DNA from: Cryomorphaceae bacterium
GTDB lineage: Bacteria; Bacteroidota; Bacteroidia; Flavobacteriales; ECT2AJA-044
Direction: 5' to 3'
Assembly (NCBI GenBank): GCA_017798125.1
Contig: CP059070.1
Location: forward strand, 1,488,001-1,552,000
Length of the DNA stretch: 64,000 nucleotides
Within the stretch, counting starts at the first letter, position 1, and every line of letters starts with the position of its first letter. Shown here one piece after another: positions 43,923 to 53,399 of this stretch. Below the pieces are notes generated by a model. The model searched no databases, was not told where the DNA came from, and saw nothing but the letters and a program-made list of their open reading frames with translations. Position numbers and translations under genes: made by a program.

Positions 43923-45118
43923 CAGCTCAGAGCTTCAATAGCTTTTTTGATGCGGCCGATGGCCTCAACCAAGACCTCCTCAGCTGCCGCATAGCTCATC
44001 CGGAGACAGCCCGGAGCACCAAAGGCATCTCCTGGAACCGTGGCGACGTGAGCCACTTCCAGAAGGTACATGCTGAGGTCTGTTGCATTTTCGATGGTTC
44101 GACCTTCTGCGGATTTGCCGAAGGTGCCTCGCACGTCAGGGAAAAAGTAAAATGCTCCTTCCGGCACAGGCGTGTGAAAGCCTGGAATTTCGTTGAATAG
44201 CGGGATCATTTTGTCCCGACGTGCGCGAAAGGCATCGCGCATTTCATGGGTAGAAGAGGCATCCGCCCGCATGGCGGCTTCTGCTGCCTTTTGTGTGATC
44301 GAACAAGTAGCCGAGGTCATTTGCCCTTGCATTTTGTCGCAGGCCTTGGCGATCCACTCTGGCGCTGCAATGTATCCGAACCGCCAGCCGGTCATGGCAA
44401 ACCCTTTGGATAAACCGTTGACCGTAATCACACGGTCGTAAATGCTCGGGTAGGCTGCGAGGCTGATTTGCTCTCCAGAGAAATTAATGTGCTCGTAGAT
44501 TTCATCACTCATGATGAACACGTGATCGTGCTTTTCAAAAACCTTCACCAAGGCGTCTATTTCAGCTTTGCTGTACACGGCTCCTGTGGGGTTCGAAGGA
44601 GAATTGAACATCACCACCTTAGTCCGGGGCGTGATGGCCGCGTCGATTTGTTCGGGGGTAAACTTGTATTCCTGCTCCACACCGGCCAAAATTTCAACGG
44701 GCGTCCCTTCCGCCAACTTGACCATTTCCCGATAGCTCACCCAGTAGGGCGCCAGCAATAATACTTCGTCGCCCGGATCGATCAAAGCCAAGAGCACGTT
44801 GGATAAACTCTGTTTGGCTCCCGTAGAACACACGATTTGGTTGGGACGATAGTCTATGCCATTGTCGCGCTTCAATTTAGCCGCAATGGCTTCACGCAAT
44901 TCTTGGTATCCGGCAACAGCCGTGTACGACGAAAAATTATCGTCAATGGCCGCTTTGGCCGCTTCCTTGATGAAGTCCGGAGTGTTGAAATCGGGCTCCC
45001 CGAGGCTCAGGCTAATCACATCGACTCCCTGGGTACGTAATTCCCTGGATTTACGGGCCATGGCGATGGTTGCGGATTCGCTTAAACGGTTGAGGCGGTC
45101 TGAAATAGGGTGGCTCAT
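43922..45118 (-). CDS. aspC: Aspartate aminotransferase, class I PLP enzyme
   Basis: Transfers the amino group between aspartate and 2-oxoglutarate. The 398-residue protein matches the class I subgroup Ib: SLGEPDFNTPDFIKEAA, NPTGAVYSKAEIDAL, DEIYEHINF and the PLP lysine in VNGLSKGFAMTGWRFGYIAAP. The ATG at 45118 (MSHPISDRLN) is chosen over longer frames, which run through the promoter region. A perfect TATCTTTG box at 45143-45150 supports this start. It leads an operon with the PfkB kinase. Confidence 0.93.
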   Translation of the reverse strand: MSHPISDRLNRLSESATIAMARKSRELRTQGVDVISLSLGEPDFNTPDFIKEAAKAAIDDNFSSYTAVAGYQELREAIAAKLKRDNGIDYRPNQIVCSTGAKQSLSNVLLALIDPGDEVLLLAPYWVSYREMVKLAEGTPVEILAGVEQEYKFTPEQIDAAITPRTKVVMFNSPSNPTGAVYSKAEIDALVKVFEKHDHVFIMSDEIYEHINFSGEQISLAAYPSIYDRVITVNGLSKGFAMTGWRFGYIAAPEWIAKACDKMQGQMTSATCSITQKAAEAAMRADASSTHEMRDAFRARRDKMIPLFNEIPGFHTPVPEGAFYFFPDVRGTFGKSAEGRTIENATDLSMYLLEVAHVATVPGDAFGAPGCLRMSYAAAEEVLVEAIGRIKKAIEALS

Positions 45119-45142
45119 GAAAAGGCAGCTTTTGAAGGAAAC

Positions 45143-45180
45143 CAAAGATAGCAATAGTTGCGTTCTATTGATTACGTTTG
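45143..45180. promoter_or_regulatory. Divergent -7 boxes between aspC and the DUF7935-like gene
   Basis: Minus-strand TATCTTTG (45143-45150) and plus-strand TACGTTTG (45173-45180) are both perfect TAnnTTTG boxes. They lie almost symmetrically and predict leaders of about 20 nt on each side. The -33 elements are unclear. Confidence 0.6.
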
Positions 45181-45203
45181 TTAATCCTAAACACACAAAA
45201 AGC

Positions 45204-45725
45204 ATGGAAGTCGGACTCGAAGTCATCCGTTACATTCTCCCCGCCATCATTGTCCTCATCATCACCTATATCATGCTCAGCATGTTCATGGGAAATGAAG
45301 AGAAACGGCGCATGTACGAAGTCAAATTGGATAGTCGTCGGAACAGCTTGCCGATACGTCTCCAAGCCTACGAACGTTTGGCCCTGTTTTTGGAGCGTAT
45401 ACAACCGGCGAACCTCATGGTGCGCATCAAATCCAATCGAATGAACGTGGCCGGTTACCAAGCTATTCTTTTGCAGACGATCCGATCTGAATACGAGTAC
45501 AACCTCAGTCAGCAGATCTATGTGAGCACCAATGCGTGGAGCATGATCAAAGGAGCAAAAGACGCAACGGTTAACTTGATCAACCAGGCCGCAAAAAACT
45601 TGAACCCAGACGCCTCTGCGGAGGATCTGCGCTCATTGGTCCTGCAGATCTTGGCGGCCAAAGAGCACAGTCCGAGCGACCGGGCCCTGGAGTTCATTAA
45701 GAACGAAGTGACTGATGAATTATAA
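45204..45725 (+). CDS. Membrane-anchored protein, DUF7935-like
   Basis: A 173-residue protein with one N-terminal helix (about 7-29) and a cytoplasmic, helical, charged domain (RLQAYERLALFLERIQPANLMVR, then YNLSQQIYVSTNAW). It resembles a family widespread in Bacteroidota without known function, now DUF7935 as far as I recall. The ATG at 45204 is chosen because the longer frame starting at 44856 is antisense to aspC. Its end overlaps the next gene by 11 bases. Confidence 0.65.
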   Translation: MEVGLEVIRYILPAIIVLIITYIMLSMFMGNEEKRRMYEVKLDSRRNSLPIRLQAYERLALFLERIQPANLMVRIKSNRMNVAGYQAILLQTIRSEYEYNLSQQIYVSTNAWSMIKGAKDATVNLINQAAKNLNPDASAEDLRSLVLQILAAKEHSPSDRALEFIKNEVTDEL

Positions 45726-46167
45726 ATCCCTCCTCCTTACCGTCTTTTTCTTTTTCAGTGCCTACGGCACGATGGCTCAGTACGTCGAATCCTTCAGCGA
45801 TGGCCAACTCAAACGACTTTTTTCCTCTACGGGAACAGACTCTATCACTAAGATTGATGAAGGCCGATTCATTTTGTACTACGGTGCCGTTGCGGTGAAC
45901 CTGTACAACGACTTGGCCGGTGATTTGATGTTGGCATGGGCTATGGAAGGCCGATGCAGCGATGATTTGATTCACCGCTGGAACGCGGTTCGTTTGACCA
46001 AGGCTTATATCGATGATGAGGATGACGTGGTGCTTTCGACCTACCTGCGCGCCGGTTGTCTACAGGCCGATGACGTGCTCCGATGGCAGAGTGCCTTCGT
46101 GGACGATCAAAAACTCTTTGTGGATTTAGTGCTCGAAGACCGCTTACTGAACCAGACCGAAGAGTAA
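45715..46167 (+). CDS. Secreted hypothetical protein, possibly YbjN-like
   Basis: A 150-residue protein with a signal peptide ending GTMAQ. The body (FSDGQLKRLFSSTGTDSITKIDEGRFILYY, then WNAVRLTKAYIDDEDDVVLSTYL) resembles the YbjN fold, related to type III secretion chaperones, but this is a weak call. It overlaps the upstream gene by 11 bases and the convergent meaB by 24. A CATC-hairpin repeat lies in its signal-peptide codons. Confidence 0.55.
   Translation: MNYKSLLLTVFFFFSAYGTMAQYVESFSDGQLKRLFSSTGTDSITKIDEGRFILYYGAVAVNLYNDLAGDLMLAWAMEGRCSDDLIHRWNAVRLTKAYIDDEDDVVLSTYLRAGCLQADDVLRWQSAFVDDQKLFVDLVLEDRLLNQTEE
45758..45774 (-). repeat. CATC-hairpin repeat, copy 10
   Basis: Minus strand: CATC, stem GTGCC, loop GTA, stem GGCAC. 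It lies in signal-peptide codons 15-20 of the YbjN-like gene, antisense. Confidence 0.78.
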
Positions 46168-47154
46168 TTCAGCCGCTTTAAAGGGACTCAATTCCCGAGC
46201 CAATACCTTTTCCTCCAACTTTTCGAATTCCGCTTTGACGGCCTTGTGGTCGTAGAAATTGCGGTGGAGTCGATCTTCAATATGCTCGTGAAACCAGTAG
46301 CGGGCTTGCTCATCGCGCCGTAGGCGCAAATAGTCATTTTCAGTGACCGCCTTCCGGTAGGCTTCGATCACTTCCTTCCAGAATTCAGGGATTCCCTCGC
46401 CCGTCAAGGCGCTGCAGTGACGCACTTGAGGAGTCCAGCCCGCGGGGTGAGCAGGGAAGAGGTGCAGGGCGCGCTGATAGTCGGCACGTGCACGACGAGC
46501 GGCGCTCAGATTGTCCCCGTCAGCCTTGTTGATGATCATGCCTTCGGCCATCTCCATGATGCCGCGTTTGATCCCTTGAAGCTCATCTCCGGCCCCGGCG
46601 AGCATCAGGAGTAGGAAGAAATCGACCATGGAATGAACGGCTGTTTCACTTTGTCCCACGCCGACCGTTTCCACAAAGATCACGTCGAATCCCGCAGCCT
46701 CACATAGGATGATGCTCTCGCGCGTCTTTCGGGCAACTCCCCCGAGCGATGTTCCTGCAGCACTCGGCCTGATAAAGGCGCGCTCGTCCGTACTCAGTTT
46801 ATCCATCCGGGTTTTATCGCCCAGAATACTTCCGCGACTACGGCTCGAACTTGGATCAATGGCCAGCACAGCCAGGCGATGTCCTTCCTCGATGAGGTGG
46901 ACGCCCAAGGCTTCGATAAAGGTCGATTTACCCACTCCGGGTACTCCAGTAATCCCAACGCGAAAGCTCTTTCCCGAGTGGGGGAGGCAGGCCTCAATGA
47001 TGGCCTGGGCCTTCTCTTGATGATCGGCCCGTGTACTTTCGATCAAGGTGATGGCCCTGCTCAACAGGGTTCGGTCACCGGCCAAGATGCCCTTAACAAA
47101 CTCTTCTATCGAGGGGAGTTTGCGCCTTGGAAGATTGGAAGCCCCTTCAGTCAT
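46144..47154 (-). CDS. meaB: Methylmalonyl-CoA mutase-associated GTPase MeaB
   Basis: A G-protein chaperone that loads and protects the adenosylcobalamin of methylmalonyl-CoA mutase. The 336-residue protein has Walker A GITGVPGVGKST (about 68-79), the AIDPSSSRSRGSILGDKTRM segment typical of MeaB, DVIFVETVGVGQSE and the base motif NKADGDN. It is last in the mutase operon, after the zinc-ribbon gene (1-base overlap). A CATC-hairpin repeat lies near the 3' part. Confidence 0.96.
   Translation of the reverse strand: MTEGASNLPRRKLPSIEEFVKGILAGDRTLLSRAITLIESTRADHQEKAQAIIEACLPHSGKSFRVGITGVPGVGKSTFIEALGVHLIEEGHRLAVLAIDPSSSRSRGSILGDKTRMDKLSTDERAFIRPSAAGTSLGGVARKTRESIILCEAAGFDVIFVETVGVGQSETAVHSMVDFFLLLMLAGAGDELQGIKRGIMEMAEGMIINKADGDNLSAARRARADYQRALHLFPAHPAGWTPQVRHCSALTGEGIPEFWKEVIEAYRKAVTENDYLRLRRDEQARYWFHEHIEDRLHRNFYDHKAVKAEFEKLEEKVLARELSPFKAAELLFGLVQ
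46311..46327 (+). repeat. CATC-hairpin repeat, copy 11
   Basis: Plus strand: CATC, stem GCGCC, loop GTA, stem GGCGC, then AAAT. The loop and AAAT tail are those of copy 4, with two compensating stem changes. It is antisense within meaB. Confidence 0.78.
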
Positions 47155-47375
47155 TATCCGGTGAAGAAATCAAAGAGGTTACTCAAGTTGCTGTGCTTCC
47201 CTTTGTAGAGTTCCGTGTATCCGCAGTTGTTGCAGGTGACTGCGGTGAACTTTTTGTTCTGCATGTCGAAAATGCGCGACCATCCGCTACCGGTCGTACT
47301 GATCGACTCAGAAGTATAGGTGCGGTGACTGCACTTGGGGCATTTATAGTTCGGGTGGGTTAATTCTTTGGCCAT
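47154..47375 (-). CDS. Small zinc-ribbon protein
   Basis: A 73-residue protein with two CxxC knuckles (C12/C15 and C48/C51), each in a KCPKC or CNNCGYTE context typical of zinc ribbons that bind nucleic acid or act as structural modules. It sits inside the mutase operon between the large subunit and meaB (14-base gap and 1-base overlap). A direct role in mutase function is not shown; cotranscription is all the sequence supports. Confidence 0.8.
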   Translation of the reverse strand: MAKELTHPNYKCPKCSHRTYTSESISTTGSGWSRIFDMQNKKFTAVTCNNCGYTELYKGKHSNLSNLFDFFTG

Positions 47376-47388
47376 GATCGTAACGTTT

Positions 47389-49452
47389 TTAATCTACCGT
47401 TGCGATCAATTTAGTGAGAATATCCGCAGCAGCTTCGGCAATGACCGTTCCGGGGCCAAAGACGCCCACAACTCCCGCTTCGTAGAGGTAGTCATAATCT
47501 TGCTGGGGAATCACGCCACCAGCAATGACCATGATGTCCTCGCGCCCTAGGGCCTTTAGAGCCGCAATTACCTGTGGGACCAAGGTTTTGTGCCCTGCTG
47601 CTAGGCTCGAGACGCCCAAAATATGTACATCGTTTTCGACAGCCTGCTTGGCTGCTTCTTCAGGAGTTTGGAAAAGCGGACCGACGTCTACGTCGAATCC
47701 GAGGTCAGCGAAACTCGTGGAGACCACCTTGGCTCCGCGATCGTGTCCATCCTGGCCCATTTTGGCCACCATAATCCTCGGGCGGCGCCCTTCCTTTTCG
47801 GCGAATTCATCCGCCAAGGCCTGAGCGTTCTTGAATCGGTCGTCTTGGTCTATTTCCTTGCTATACACACCACTAATGCTTTGAATTTTTGCCGTATACC
47901 GGCCAAATACGTCCTCCATGGCATCGCTGATCTCGCCCAGACTTGCACGTAGACGTGCCGCCTCCACAGCCTTGTCGAGCAAATTGCCCTCACCACTTCG
48001 CGCACATTCAGTCAGCGCATTCAAAGCCTTTTGAACGGCCTCTTCGTCGCGGCTAGCGCGCATTTCATTTAGGTGCTTGATCTGAGCCTCACGAACGGCT
48101 GTATTGTCGACATCGAGAATGTCCATCGGATCTGTGGTGCTGGTACGGTAGCGATTAACCCCCACCAAAATATCCTTTCCACCGTCGATTCGCGCTTGCT
48201 TCTTGGCGGCGGCTTCTTCGATGCGGAGCTTAGGCAGTCCATTTTCAATGGCCTTGGCCATTCCTCCCAATTCTTCAACCTCCTCGATGAGTTTCCATGC
48301 CGCTTCGGCGATTTCGGCTGTTTTGCGCTCGACAAAGGCACTTCCAGCCCAAGGGTCCACCACGTTCGTAATGCCCGTTTCTTGCTGCAAGTATATCTGC
48401 GTATTCCGCGCAATCCGCGCGCTGAAGTCCGTAGGTAAGGCAATGGCCTCATCTAGTGCGTTCGTGTGCAAGGATTGCGTTCCTCCAAAGGCAGCTGCCA
48501 TCGCTTCGATGGCGGTCCGCGCCACATTGTTGTACGGGTCTTGTTCCGTCAAGCTCCATCCACTGGTTTGGCAGTGGGTCCGAAGTGCCATGGACTTGGG
48601 GTTCTGCGGGTTGAACTGTTTCACCAGTTTAGCCCAAATCATCCGTCCGGCGCGCATCTTCGCGATTTCTGTAAAGTGATCCATGCCAATGGCCCAAAAG
48701 AAGCTCAAGCGCGGGGCAAAGGCATCGATATCCAATCCTGCCGCCATACCAGTCCGCAAGTACTCCAGACCATCGGCTAGGGTGTAGGCCAGCTCAATTT
48801 CCGGAGTGGCCCCAGCTTCTTGCATGTGGTACCCCGAAATCGAAATGCTGTTGAATCGAGGCATGTTCTTGGCCGTATAGGCAAAGATGTCGGCAATGAT
48901 TCGCATACTCGGCTGAGGCGGGTAAATATAGGTGTTGCGAACCATGAATTCCTTCAGAATGTCGTTCTGAATGGTCCCACTCAATTGCTCTGGCTTTACA
49001 CCTTGTTCTTCGGCAGCTACAATGTAAAAGGCCATCACCGGTATAACAGCGCCGTTCATGGTCATCGAGACGGACATTTGATCCAGCGGAATCTGATCGA
49101 ACAATACCTTCATGTCCAAGATACTGTCGATGGCCACTCCAGCCTTACCCACATCGCCGACAACGCGCTCGTGGTCGCTGTCATATCCGCGGTGAGTGGC
49201 AAGGTCAAAGGCTACTGACAGTCCTTTTTGGCCCGCCGCCAAGTTTCGACGGTAAAAGGCGTTGGACTCTTCGGCGGTGGAGAATCCGGCGTACTGACGA
49301 ATGGTCCACGGACGACTCGCGTACATGGTGGTATAAGGTCCGCGAAGGTAGGGGGGGAGGCCTGCAGCAAAACCCTCCTGAGCCTGCGGCTCGATGTTTT
49401 CTTTACCCGAAGGTTTGACATACTCGATGTCCTTGAACTCTTTACGCTTCAT
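47389..49452 (-). CDS. mutB: Methylmalonyl-CoA mutase large (catalytic) subunit
   Basis: Interconverts methylmalonyl-CoA and succinyl-CoA with adenosylcobalamin, in propionate metabolism. The 687-residue protein has a TIM-barrel part ([48 protein letters not shown]) and a C-terminal cobalamin domain with DGHDRG (the DxHxxG motif whose His ligates cobalt) and GVSSLAAGH. It overlaps mutA by 11 bases, so the subunits are coupled. Confidence 0.97.
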   Translation of the reverse strand: MKRKEFKDIEYVKPSGKENIEPQAQEGFAAGLPPYLRGPYTTMYASRPWTIRQYAGFSTAEESNAFYRRNLAAGQKGLSVAFDLATHRGYDSDHERVVGDVGKAGVAIDSILDMKVLFDQIPLDQMSVSMTMNGAVIPVMAFYIVAAEEQGVKPEQLSGTIQNDILKEFMVRNTYIYPPQPSMRIIADIFAYTAKNMPRFNSISISGYHMQEAGATPEIELAYTLADGLEYLRTGMAAGLDIDAFAPRLSFFWAIGMDHFTEIAKMRAGRMIWAKLVKQFNPQNPKSMALRTHCQTSGWSLTEQDPYNNVARTAIEAMAAAFGGTQSLHTNALDEAIALPTDFSARIARNTQIYLQQETGITNVVDPWAGSAFVERKTAEIAEAAWKLIEEVEELGGMAKAIENGLPKLRIEEAAAKKQARIDGGKDILVGVNRYRTSTTDPMDILDVDNTAVREAQIKHLNEMRASRDEEAVQKALNALTECARSGEGNLLDKAVEAARLRASLGEISDAMEDVFGRYTAKIQSISGVYSKEIDQDDRFKNAQALADEFAEKEGRRPRIMVAKMGQDGHDRGAKVVSTSFADLGFDVDVGPLFQTPEEAAKQAVENDVHILGVSSLAAGHKTLVPQVIAALKALGREDIMVIAGGVIPQQDYDYLYEAGVVGVFGPGTVIAEAAADILTKLIATVD

Positions 49453-50833
49453 CGTTCAGTCTTTTTGATTCCAAGCCTTCGCTCCAGCGCTGCATGCGAA
49501 TCGGTTCGACTTCCGTATCCGTCTGCCGGTCTCTGCAGAACATGGCCTGTTCCACTTCTCCGGCCATCTTTTCTTCCTTTGGGTATAGGTTGACGCCCAA
49601 GACTTTTTTCTCACCGTCCGTTACCCGTTCGTTTTCTTCAGCTGCTTGTTTGTGTACGAGGTCTTGAAGCCAGCCTTTCTTGAGGGCTTCCACATACCCG
49701 CCACGTGCTTCAATTTCCTTGAACACCCCCCAGGCCTTTTCACTAATCGCTGCCGTCAATGCTTCGATAAAGTAGGAGCCTCCTGACGGGTCTTGAATCT
49801 CATCAAAGTAGCTCTCGTGATTGAGGATCAGTGGAATGTTACGCGCAATGCGCTCACTGAATTCCGTGGGATTCTTGAAAGCAACATCATGGGGCTTCAC
49901 GCAAATACTGTCCGCACCCGCCACCAAGGCTGCCATGCTCGCCGAGGTGTTGCGCAACATGTTGTTGAACGGATCATAAATAGTCTTATCGCGCAACCCT
50001 GTCTCTGCATGCAGGTGAAGCGGATAGGATTCTGGATCCAATTCGTACTGTTCCAAGAGGAACCACCACAACTGGCGGATGGATCGCAATTTGGCAATGT
50101 CGTGGAAGTAGGCGGTTCCGACCGCCATGTTCAGCCAATGGGCCTCTGCGGCAACTTCACCGTAGCGCACCAAATACTCGTGAAGCATGCTGAGGGCAAT
50201 ACCGACTTGTGTTGCTGGCGTTGCTCCCGCATTGTGAAACAAATTGGCATTCACACATAGGGTTTTCCAAGGGGCAAAATCCACGCGATCCACCAATGCC
50301 GTCAAGTGTGCCCAGTCCTCTTCTTCACCCTTGATCCAATGCCCCGTTCGGGCCAAATTTTCGAGGATGTCATTGTTGATGGAGCCCGCACATTTCTGGT
50401 GATCATAACCCTTACTCTCGTAATAGGAGCCCAGTGCTTCGGCCAATAGGGCGCCTCCACCTTCTTGAACGAAGTGGAGCTCACAGTATTCGGGATGAAT
50501 TCCCTCCAGTAGCTTGGGGAGATCCACGTTGGGCAGCATGTAGAACAGAAGGCCCGTAGCTCCTCTATTGAGCACATCTAGCGCCAAGCTGTTGGCTTCA
50601 CCTTCGTCGAGTACCAGGATTTCTTGAATGACAAACTTGGCCCTTCCCGGGCGTTTTCGCAGTGCGACGGAAGGTCGATCTTCGACCGTGTAGTACGATT
50701 GAATCACAATTCCATCGCGGTCGGTGTGGGCGAGATCGTCCAGTGATTTTCCGCGAAGATCTTTTGTTGCTTTAGCTTCCCAATCGGACCGTGAGGTCCC
50801 AGAAAACTCCGAAAACAGGCCCGAATTGCTCAT
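49442..50833 (-). CDS. mutA: Methylmalonyl-CoA mutase small subunit, cobalamin domain absent
   Basis: The non-catalytic partner of MutB. The 463-residue protein covers only the TIM-barrel half ([67 protein letters not shown]). Small subunits in actinobacteria are about 610-640 residues and keep a degenerate cobalamin domain, which is missing here. The gene ends in a normal stop overlapping mutB, so it is a natural short form, not a frameshift. A CATC-hairpin repeat lies near the 5' end. Confidence 0.9.
   Translation of the reverse strand: MSNSGLFSEFSGTSRSDWEAKATKDLRGKSLDDLAHTDRDGIVIQSYYTVEDRPSVALRKRPGRAKFVIQEILVLDEGEANSLALDVLNRGATGLLFYMLPNVDLPKLLEGIHPEYCELHFVQEGGGALLAEALGSYYESKGYDHQKCAGSINNDILENLARTGHWIKGEEEDWAHLTALVDRVDFAPWKTLCVNANLFHNAGATPATQVGIALSMLHEYLVRYGEVAAEAHWLNMAVGTAYFHDIAKLRSIRQLWWFLLEQYELDPESYPLHLHAETGLRDKTIYDPFNNMLRNTSASMAALVAGADSICVKPHDVAFKNPTEFSERIARNIPLILNHESYFDEIQDPSGGSYFIEALTAAISEKAWGVFKEIEARGGYVEALKKGWLQDLVHKQAAEENERVTDGEKKVLGVNLYPKEEKMAGEVEQAMFCRDRQTDTEVEPIRMQRWSEGLESKRLNDEA
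50782..50799 (+). repeat. CATC-hairpin repeat, copy 12
   Basis: Plus strand: AATC, stem GGACC, loop GTGA, stem GGTCC. It uses the GTGA loop of copy 13 with one compensating A-T pair. It lies in codons 12-17 of mutA. Confidence 0.65.
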
Positions 50834-50836
50834 GCT

Positions 50837-51388
50837 TTATCCTTTACTGGAGAATTGCTGCTCTTTGTGCTTGAACAACACGTTGAAGGTCGTAAAGCTT
50901 CCGTAGCACCGGGTGATGTACTGCTGCAGATTGACCTTTTCTTCATCGTTCAAGCTTTTGTGGCTGTTGATGTTCTGCTCGAGAACCCGCAGACGATCTC
51001 GCATCATGACAATCTTGTGGAAGAAGGTCTCAATGGGGATTTCCTTCGCCTGTAGTTCCTCGTTTTCCGGCTTTAAAATCAGGGTGCCGCCTTCCCAGCG
51101 ATCACCCAATTCAACTACCTCTTGCAAATGTCCGTATTCATCGAGCGTATCAACAATGACTTGTCTCAGGTCTTCTAAACGAAATCCACTTCCCGAAGTG
51201 GGGTTTGTCCCTTCAATAGCATCCACGGCGTCCACAATTTCGAGTTCGTCGTTGTGCTTGCTGATGTCCATTTTACCTCCTCGCTCAAAAAAGATCTCAT
51301 AAGTACTGAGATTCACTGCTCCGATAATTCCTTCACCGTAGCGCTCATGGTCTACTCTAGAGCCTACGCCCACATTTTCCGTGTCCAT
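50837..51388 (-). CDS. Hypothetical protein with SH3/KOW-like N-terminus
   Basis: A 183-residue soluble protein. The first 50 residues (VGSRVDHERYGEGIIGAV, then YEIFFERGGKMDIS) look like the small beta-barrel found at the ends of UvrD/PcrA helicases and in Tudor-like folds. The rest is helical (FFHKIVMMRDRLRVLEQNINSHKSL). I know no function. It lies between divIC and mutA; its ATG shares one base with the divIC stop, so the three are probably cotranscribed. Confidence 0.6.
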   Translation of the reverse strand: MDTENVGVGSRVDHERYGEGIIGAVNLSTYEIFFERGGKMDISKHNDELEIVDAVDAIEGTNPTSGSGFRLEDLRQVIVDTLDEYGHLQEVVELGDRWEGGTLILKPENEELQAKEIPIETFFHKIVMMRDRLRVLEQNINSHKSLNDEEKVNLQQYITRCYGSFTTFNVLFKHKEQQFSSKG

Positions 51389-51699
51389 TACTCGTCTTCT
51401 TCCTTAGGTTCTATAATGAATAAGTCTTCGTTCTCTTTCTTCATCCGATAGCGTTCCCGAGCATACCGCTCCAGCGCTTCGGGATTACTGTCCAAGTCGT
51501 GGAGAAGCGTGCTGTCTTGGACAATCTCTCCTTTGTAGTATTCGGTTGCCTCTTCGAGTTCTTCAATCTCTTGATTGAGCTCTCGATGAAACCACCAGGA
51601 GTTGGTATCGATAAAAAGCATCCAGGCCAGAAAAACCGCTCCTACCAAAAGGTAGCGGTTTTTCAGCCAGGACGGTATGCGATCCAACCACTTCTTCAT
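51388..51699 (-). CDS. divIC: Septum formation initiator DivIC/FtsB-like
   Basis: A bitopic division protein of 103 residues. It has a short cytoplasmic part, one transmembrane helix (about 16-32), a coiled coil (NQEIEELEEATEYYKGEI) and the LERYARERYRMKKENEDLFII segment that marks the family. It scaffolds FtsL and FtsQ/DivIB at the septum. It overlaps pruA by one base. Confidence 0.88.
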   Translation of the reverse strand: MKKWLDRIPSWLKNRYLLVGAVFLAWMLFIDTNSWWFHRELNQEIEELEEATEYYKGEIVQDSTLLHDLDSNPEALERYARERYRMKKENEDLFIIEPKEEDE

Positions 51700-53324
51700 T
51701 AGCCCAAGAATGGGTAACGATAGTCAGTCGGTGGTACAAAGGTTTCTTTGATGGTGCGGGCACTGATCCAGCGCATCAAGTTCATCATGGAACCAGCTTT
51801 ATCGTTGGTACCAGATCCTCGAGCCCCGCCGAAGGGTTGCTGTCCTACCACCGCTCCAGTAGGTTTGTCATTGATGTAGAAGTTTCCAGCACAATCCACC
51901 AAGGCATTAGTGGCCTCTTCTGCTGCGTAACGATCCCGGCTGAAGATGGCTCCAGTCAATGCGTATGGAGAAGTTGTATTGACCAATTCCAGCATTCCAG
52001 CCCAGTCGGCATCATCGTATACGTAAACGGTCAATACAGGTCCGAACAGCTCGGTCTCCATAGTGACGTAGTTCGGGTTTGTTGTCACGATAACGGTGGG
52101 TTCAATGAAGTAGCCCACACTTTTGTCGTAACCACCTCCGATGACTACTTCGGCGTCGCTATCGGCCTTGGCTCGGTCAATATAACCAGCCAGCTTGTCA
52201 AAGGCGCCTTCGTGAATAACGGCATTGATGAAATTGCCGAAATCATGAGGGGTACCCATTTTGAAACTGGCCACTTGTTCTTTTAAGGTGTCGAGAATTT
52301 GCCCCGCGGATGACTTGGGCAAGTACGCACGAGAAGCAGCAGAGCATTTTTGACCTTGGAATTCAAAGGCGCCACGGGCCAATGCCGTCGCCACTTCCGT
52401 TGGATCAGCACTTGGGTGCGCTACCACAAAGTCCTTTCCTCCGGTTTCCCCGACAATACGCGGGTATGTTTTGTACGTATCGATGTTTCCACCAATTTGC
52501 TTCCACAATCCTTTGAACACGGAAGTAGATCCTGTGAAGTGAATACCAGCGAAATCTGGATGACTCAATAAGGTCTCTGTGATCATGGCCGGATCTCCGT
52601 ACACAACGTTGATCACACCATCCGGAACTCCAGCTTCTTTGAAGAGGTCAAGAATGATACGAGTACTGTATACTTGACTGTCTGATGGCTTCCAAATATT
52701 CACATTACCCATGAGTGCAGCAGAAGCAGGCAAATTCGCTGCGATAGAGGTGAAGTTGAAAGGAGTGATGCTGTAGACGAATCCTTCTAGAGGTCGGTAC
52801 TCCATTCTGTTCCACATCCCGGGTGCAGATTCAGGTTGATCGCTGTAAATCTGAGCCATGTACTCCACATTGAATCGGAAGAAGTCTACCAACTCACATG
52901 CTGCGTCAATTTCCGCTTGAAAGGCATTTTTACTCTGCCCAATCATTGTTGCAGCATTGATCTTTGCGCGATACGGTCCAGCCAACAGTTCTGCCGCCTT
53001 TAAGAAGATTGAAGCGCGCTGCTCCCAGCTCATTTTTGCCCACTGTTCACGGGCAGCTAGAGCGGCTTCAATGGCGTCTTCAACGTGTTTCTTTTCGGCA
53101 CGCGAGTACTTTCCAACAACCTTGGCGTGGTCGTGAGGAGGACGGATTTCAACTTCATCGTTAGTGCGGACTTCTTTTCCGCCAATAATCATGGGAATAT
53201 CAACCACCTCGGACATCTGACGTTCCAATTCCGCTTCGAGTTCGGCTCGCTCTGGTGATCCTGGGGCATAAGATTGTACAGGTTCATTCGTCGCAACCGG
53301 TACATTGAAAAAACCTTTTAACAT
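51699..53324 (-). CDS. pruA: L-glutamate gamma-semialdehyde dehydrogenase
   Basis: Oxidises P5C/glutamate semialdehyde to glutamate with NAD+, the second step of proline catabolism. The 541-residue protein matches the stand-alone PruA family. It has the RIVGETGGKDFVVAHPSAD segment with the general-base Glu, the catalytic cysteine in FEFQGQKCSAASR, GNFYINDKPTGAVVGQQPFGG, and a C-terminal RTIKETFVP. The ATG at 53324 (MLKGFFNVPVATNEPV) is chosen over the longer frame. No putA/prodh gene is adjacent. A perfect TAAGTTTG box at 53358-53365 lies 34 bases upstream. Confidence 0.95.
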   Translation of the reverse strand: MLKGFFNVPVATNEPVQSYAPGSPERAELEAELERQMSEVVDIPMIIGGKEVRTNDEVEIRPPHDHAKVVGKYSRAEKKHVEDAIEAALAAREQWAKMSWEQRASIFLKAAELLAGPYRAKINAATMIGQSKNAFQAEIDAACELVDFFRFNVEYMAQIYSDQPESAPGMWNRMEYRPLEGFVYSITPFNFTSIAANLPASAALMGNVNIWKPSDSQVYSTRIILDLFKEAGVPDGVINVVYGDPAMITETLLSHPDFAGIHFTGSTSVFKGLWKQIGGNIDTYKTYPRIVGETGGKDFVVAHPSADPTEVATALARGAFEFQGQKCSAASRAYLPKSSAGQILDTLKEQVASFKMGTPHDFGNFINAVIHEGAFDKLAGYIDRAKADSDAEVVIGGGYDKSVGYFIEPTVIVTTNPNYVTMETELFGPVLTVYVYDDADWAGMLELVNTTSPYALTGAIFSRDRYAAEEATNALVDCAGNFYINDKPTGAVVGQQPFGGARGSGTNDKAGSMMNLMRWISARTIKETFVPPTDYRYPFLG

Positions 53325-53357
53325 GGGTCTCTCTTTAAGTTCGTAGTGAATGAAGCA

Positions 53358-53365
53358 CAAACTTA
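53358..53365 (-). promoter_or_regulatory. Promoter -7 box of the pruA operon
   Basis: Minus-strand TAAGTTTG, about 34 bases before the start. The -33 region is unclear. It would drive pruA, divIC, the SH3-like gene and perhaps mutA. Confidence 0.5.
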
Positions 53366-53399
53366 TGAAACATCGAGGTCAAAAACGGGGAATCTTGAC

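Noticed and set aside
44400-44426. GACCGT...ACGGTC inverted repeat in aspC
   Set aside because: Single coding occurrence with no CATC foot; probably codon chance.
44856-45203. N-terminal extension of the 45204 protein
   Set aside because: The extra 116 codons are antisense to aspC and cross its promoter; the ATG at 45204 starts a clear membrane anchor and follows a perfect -7 box.
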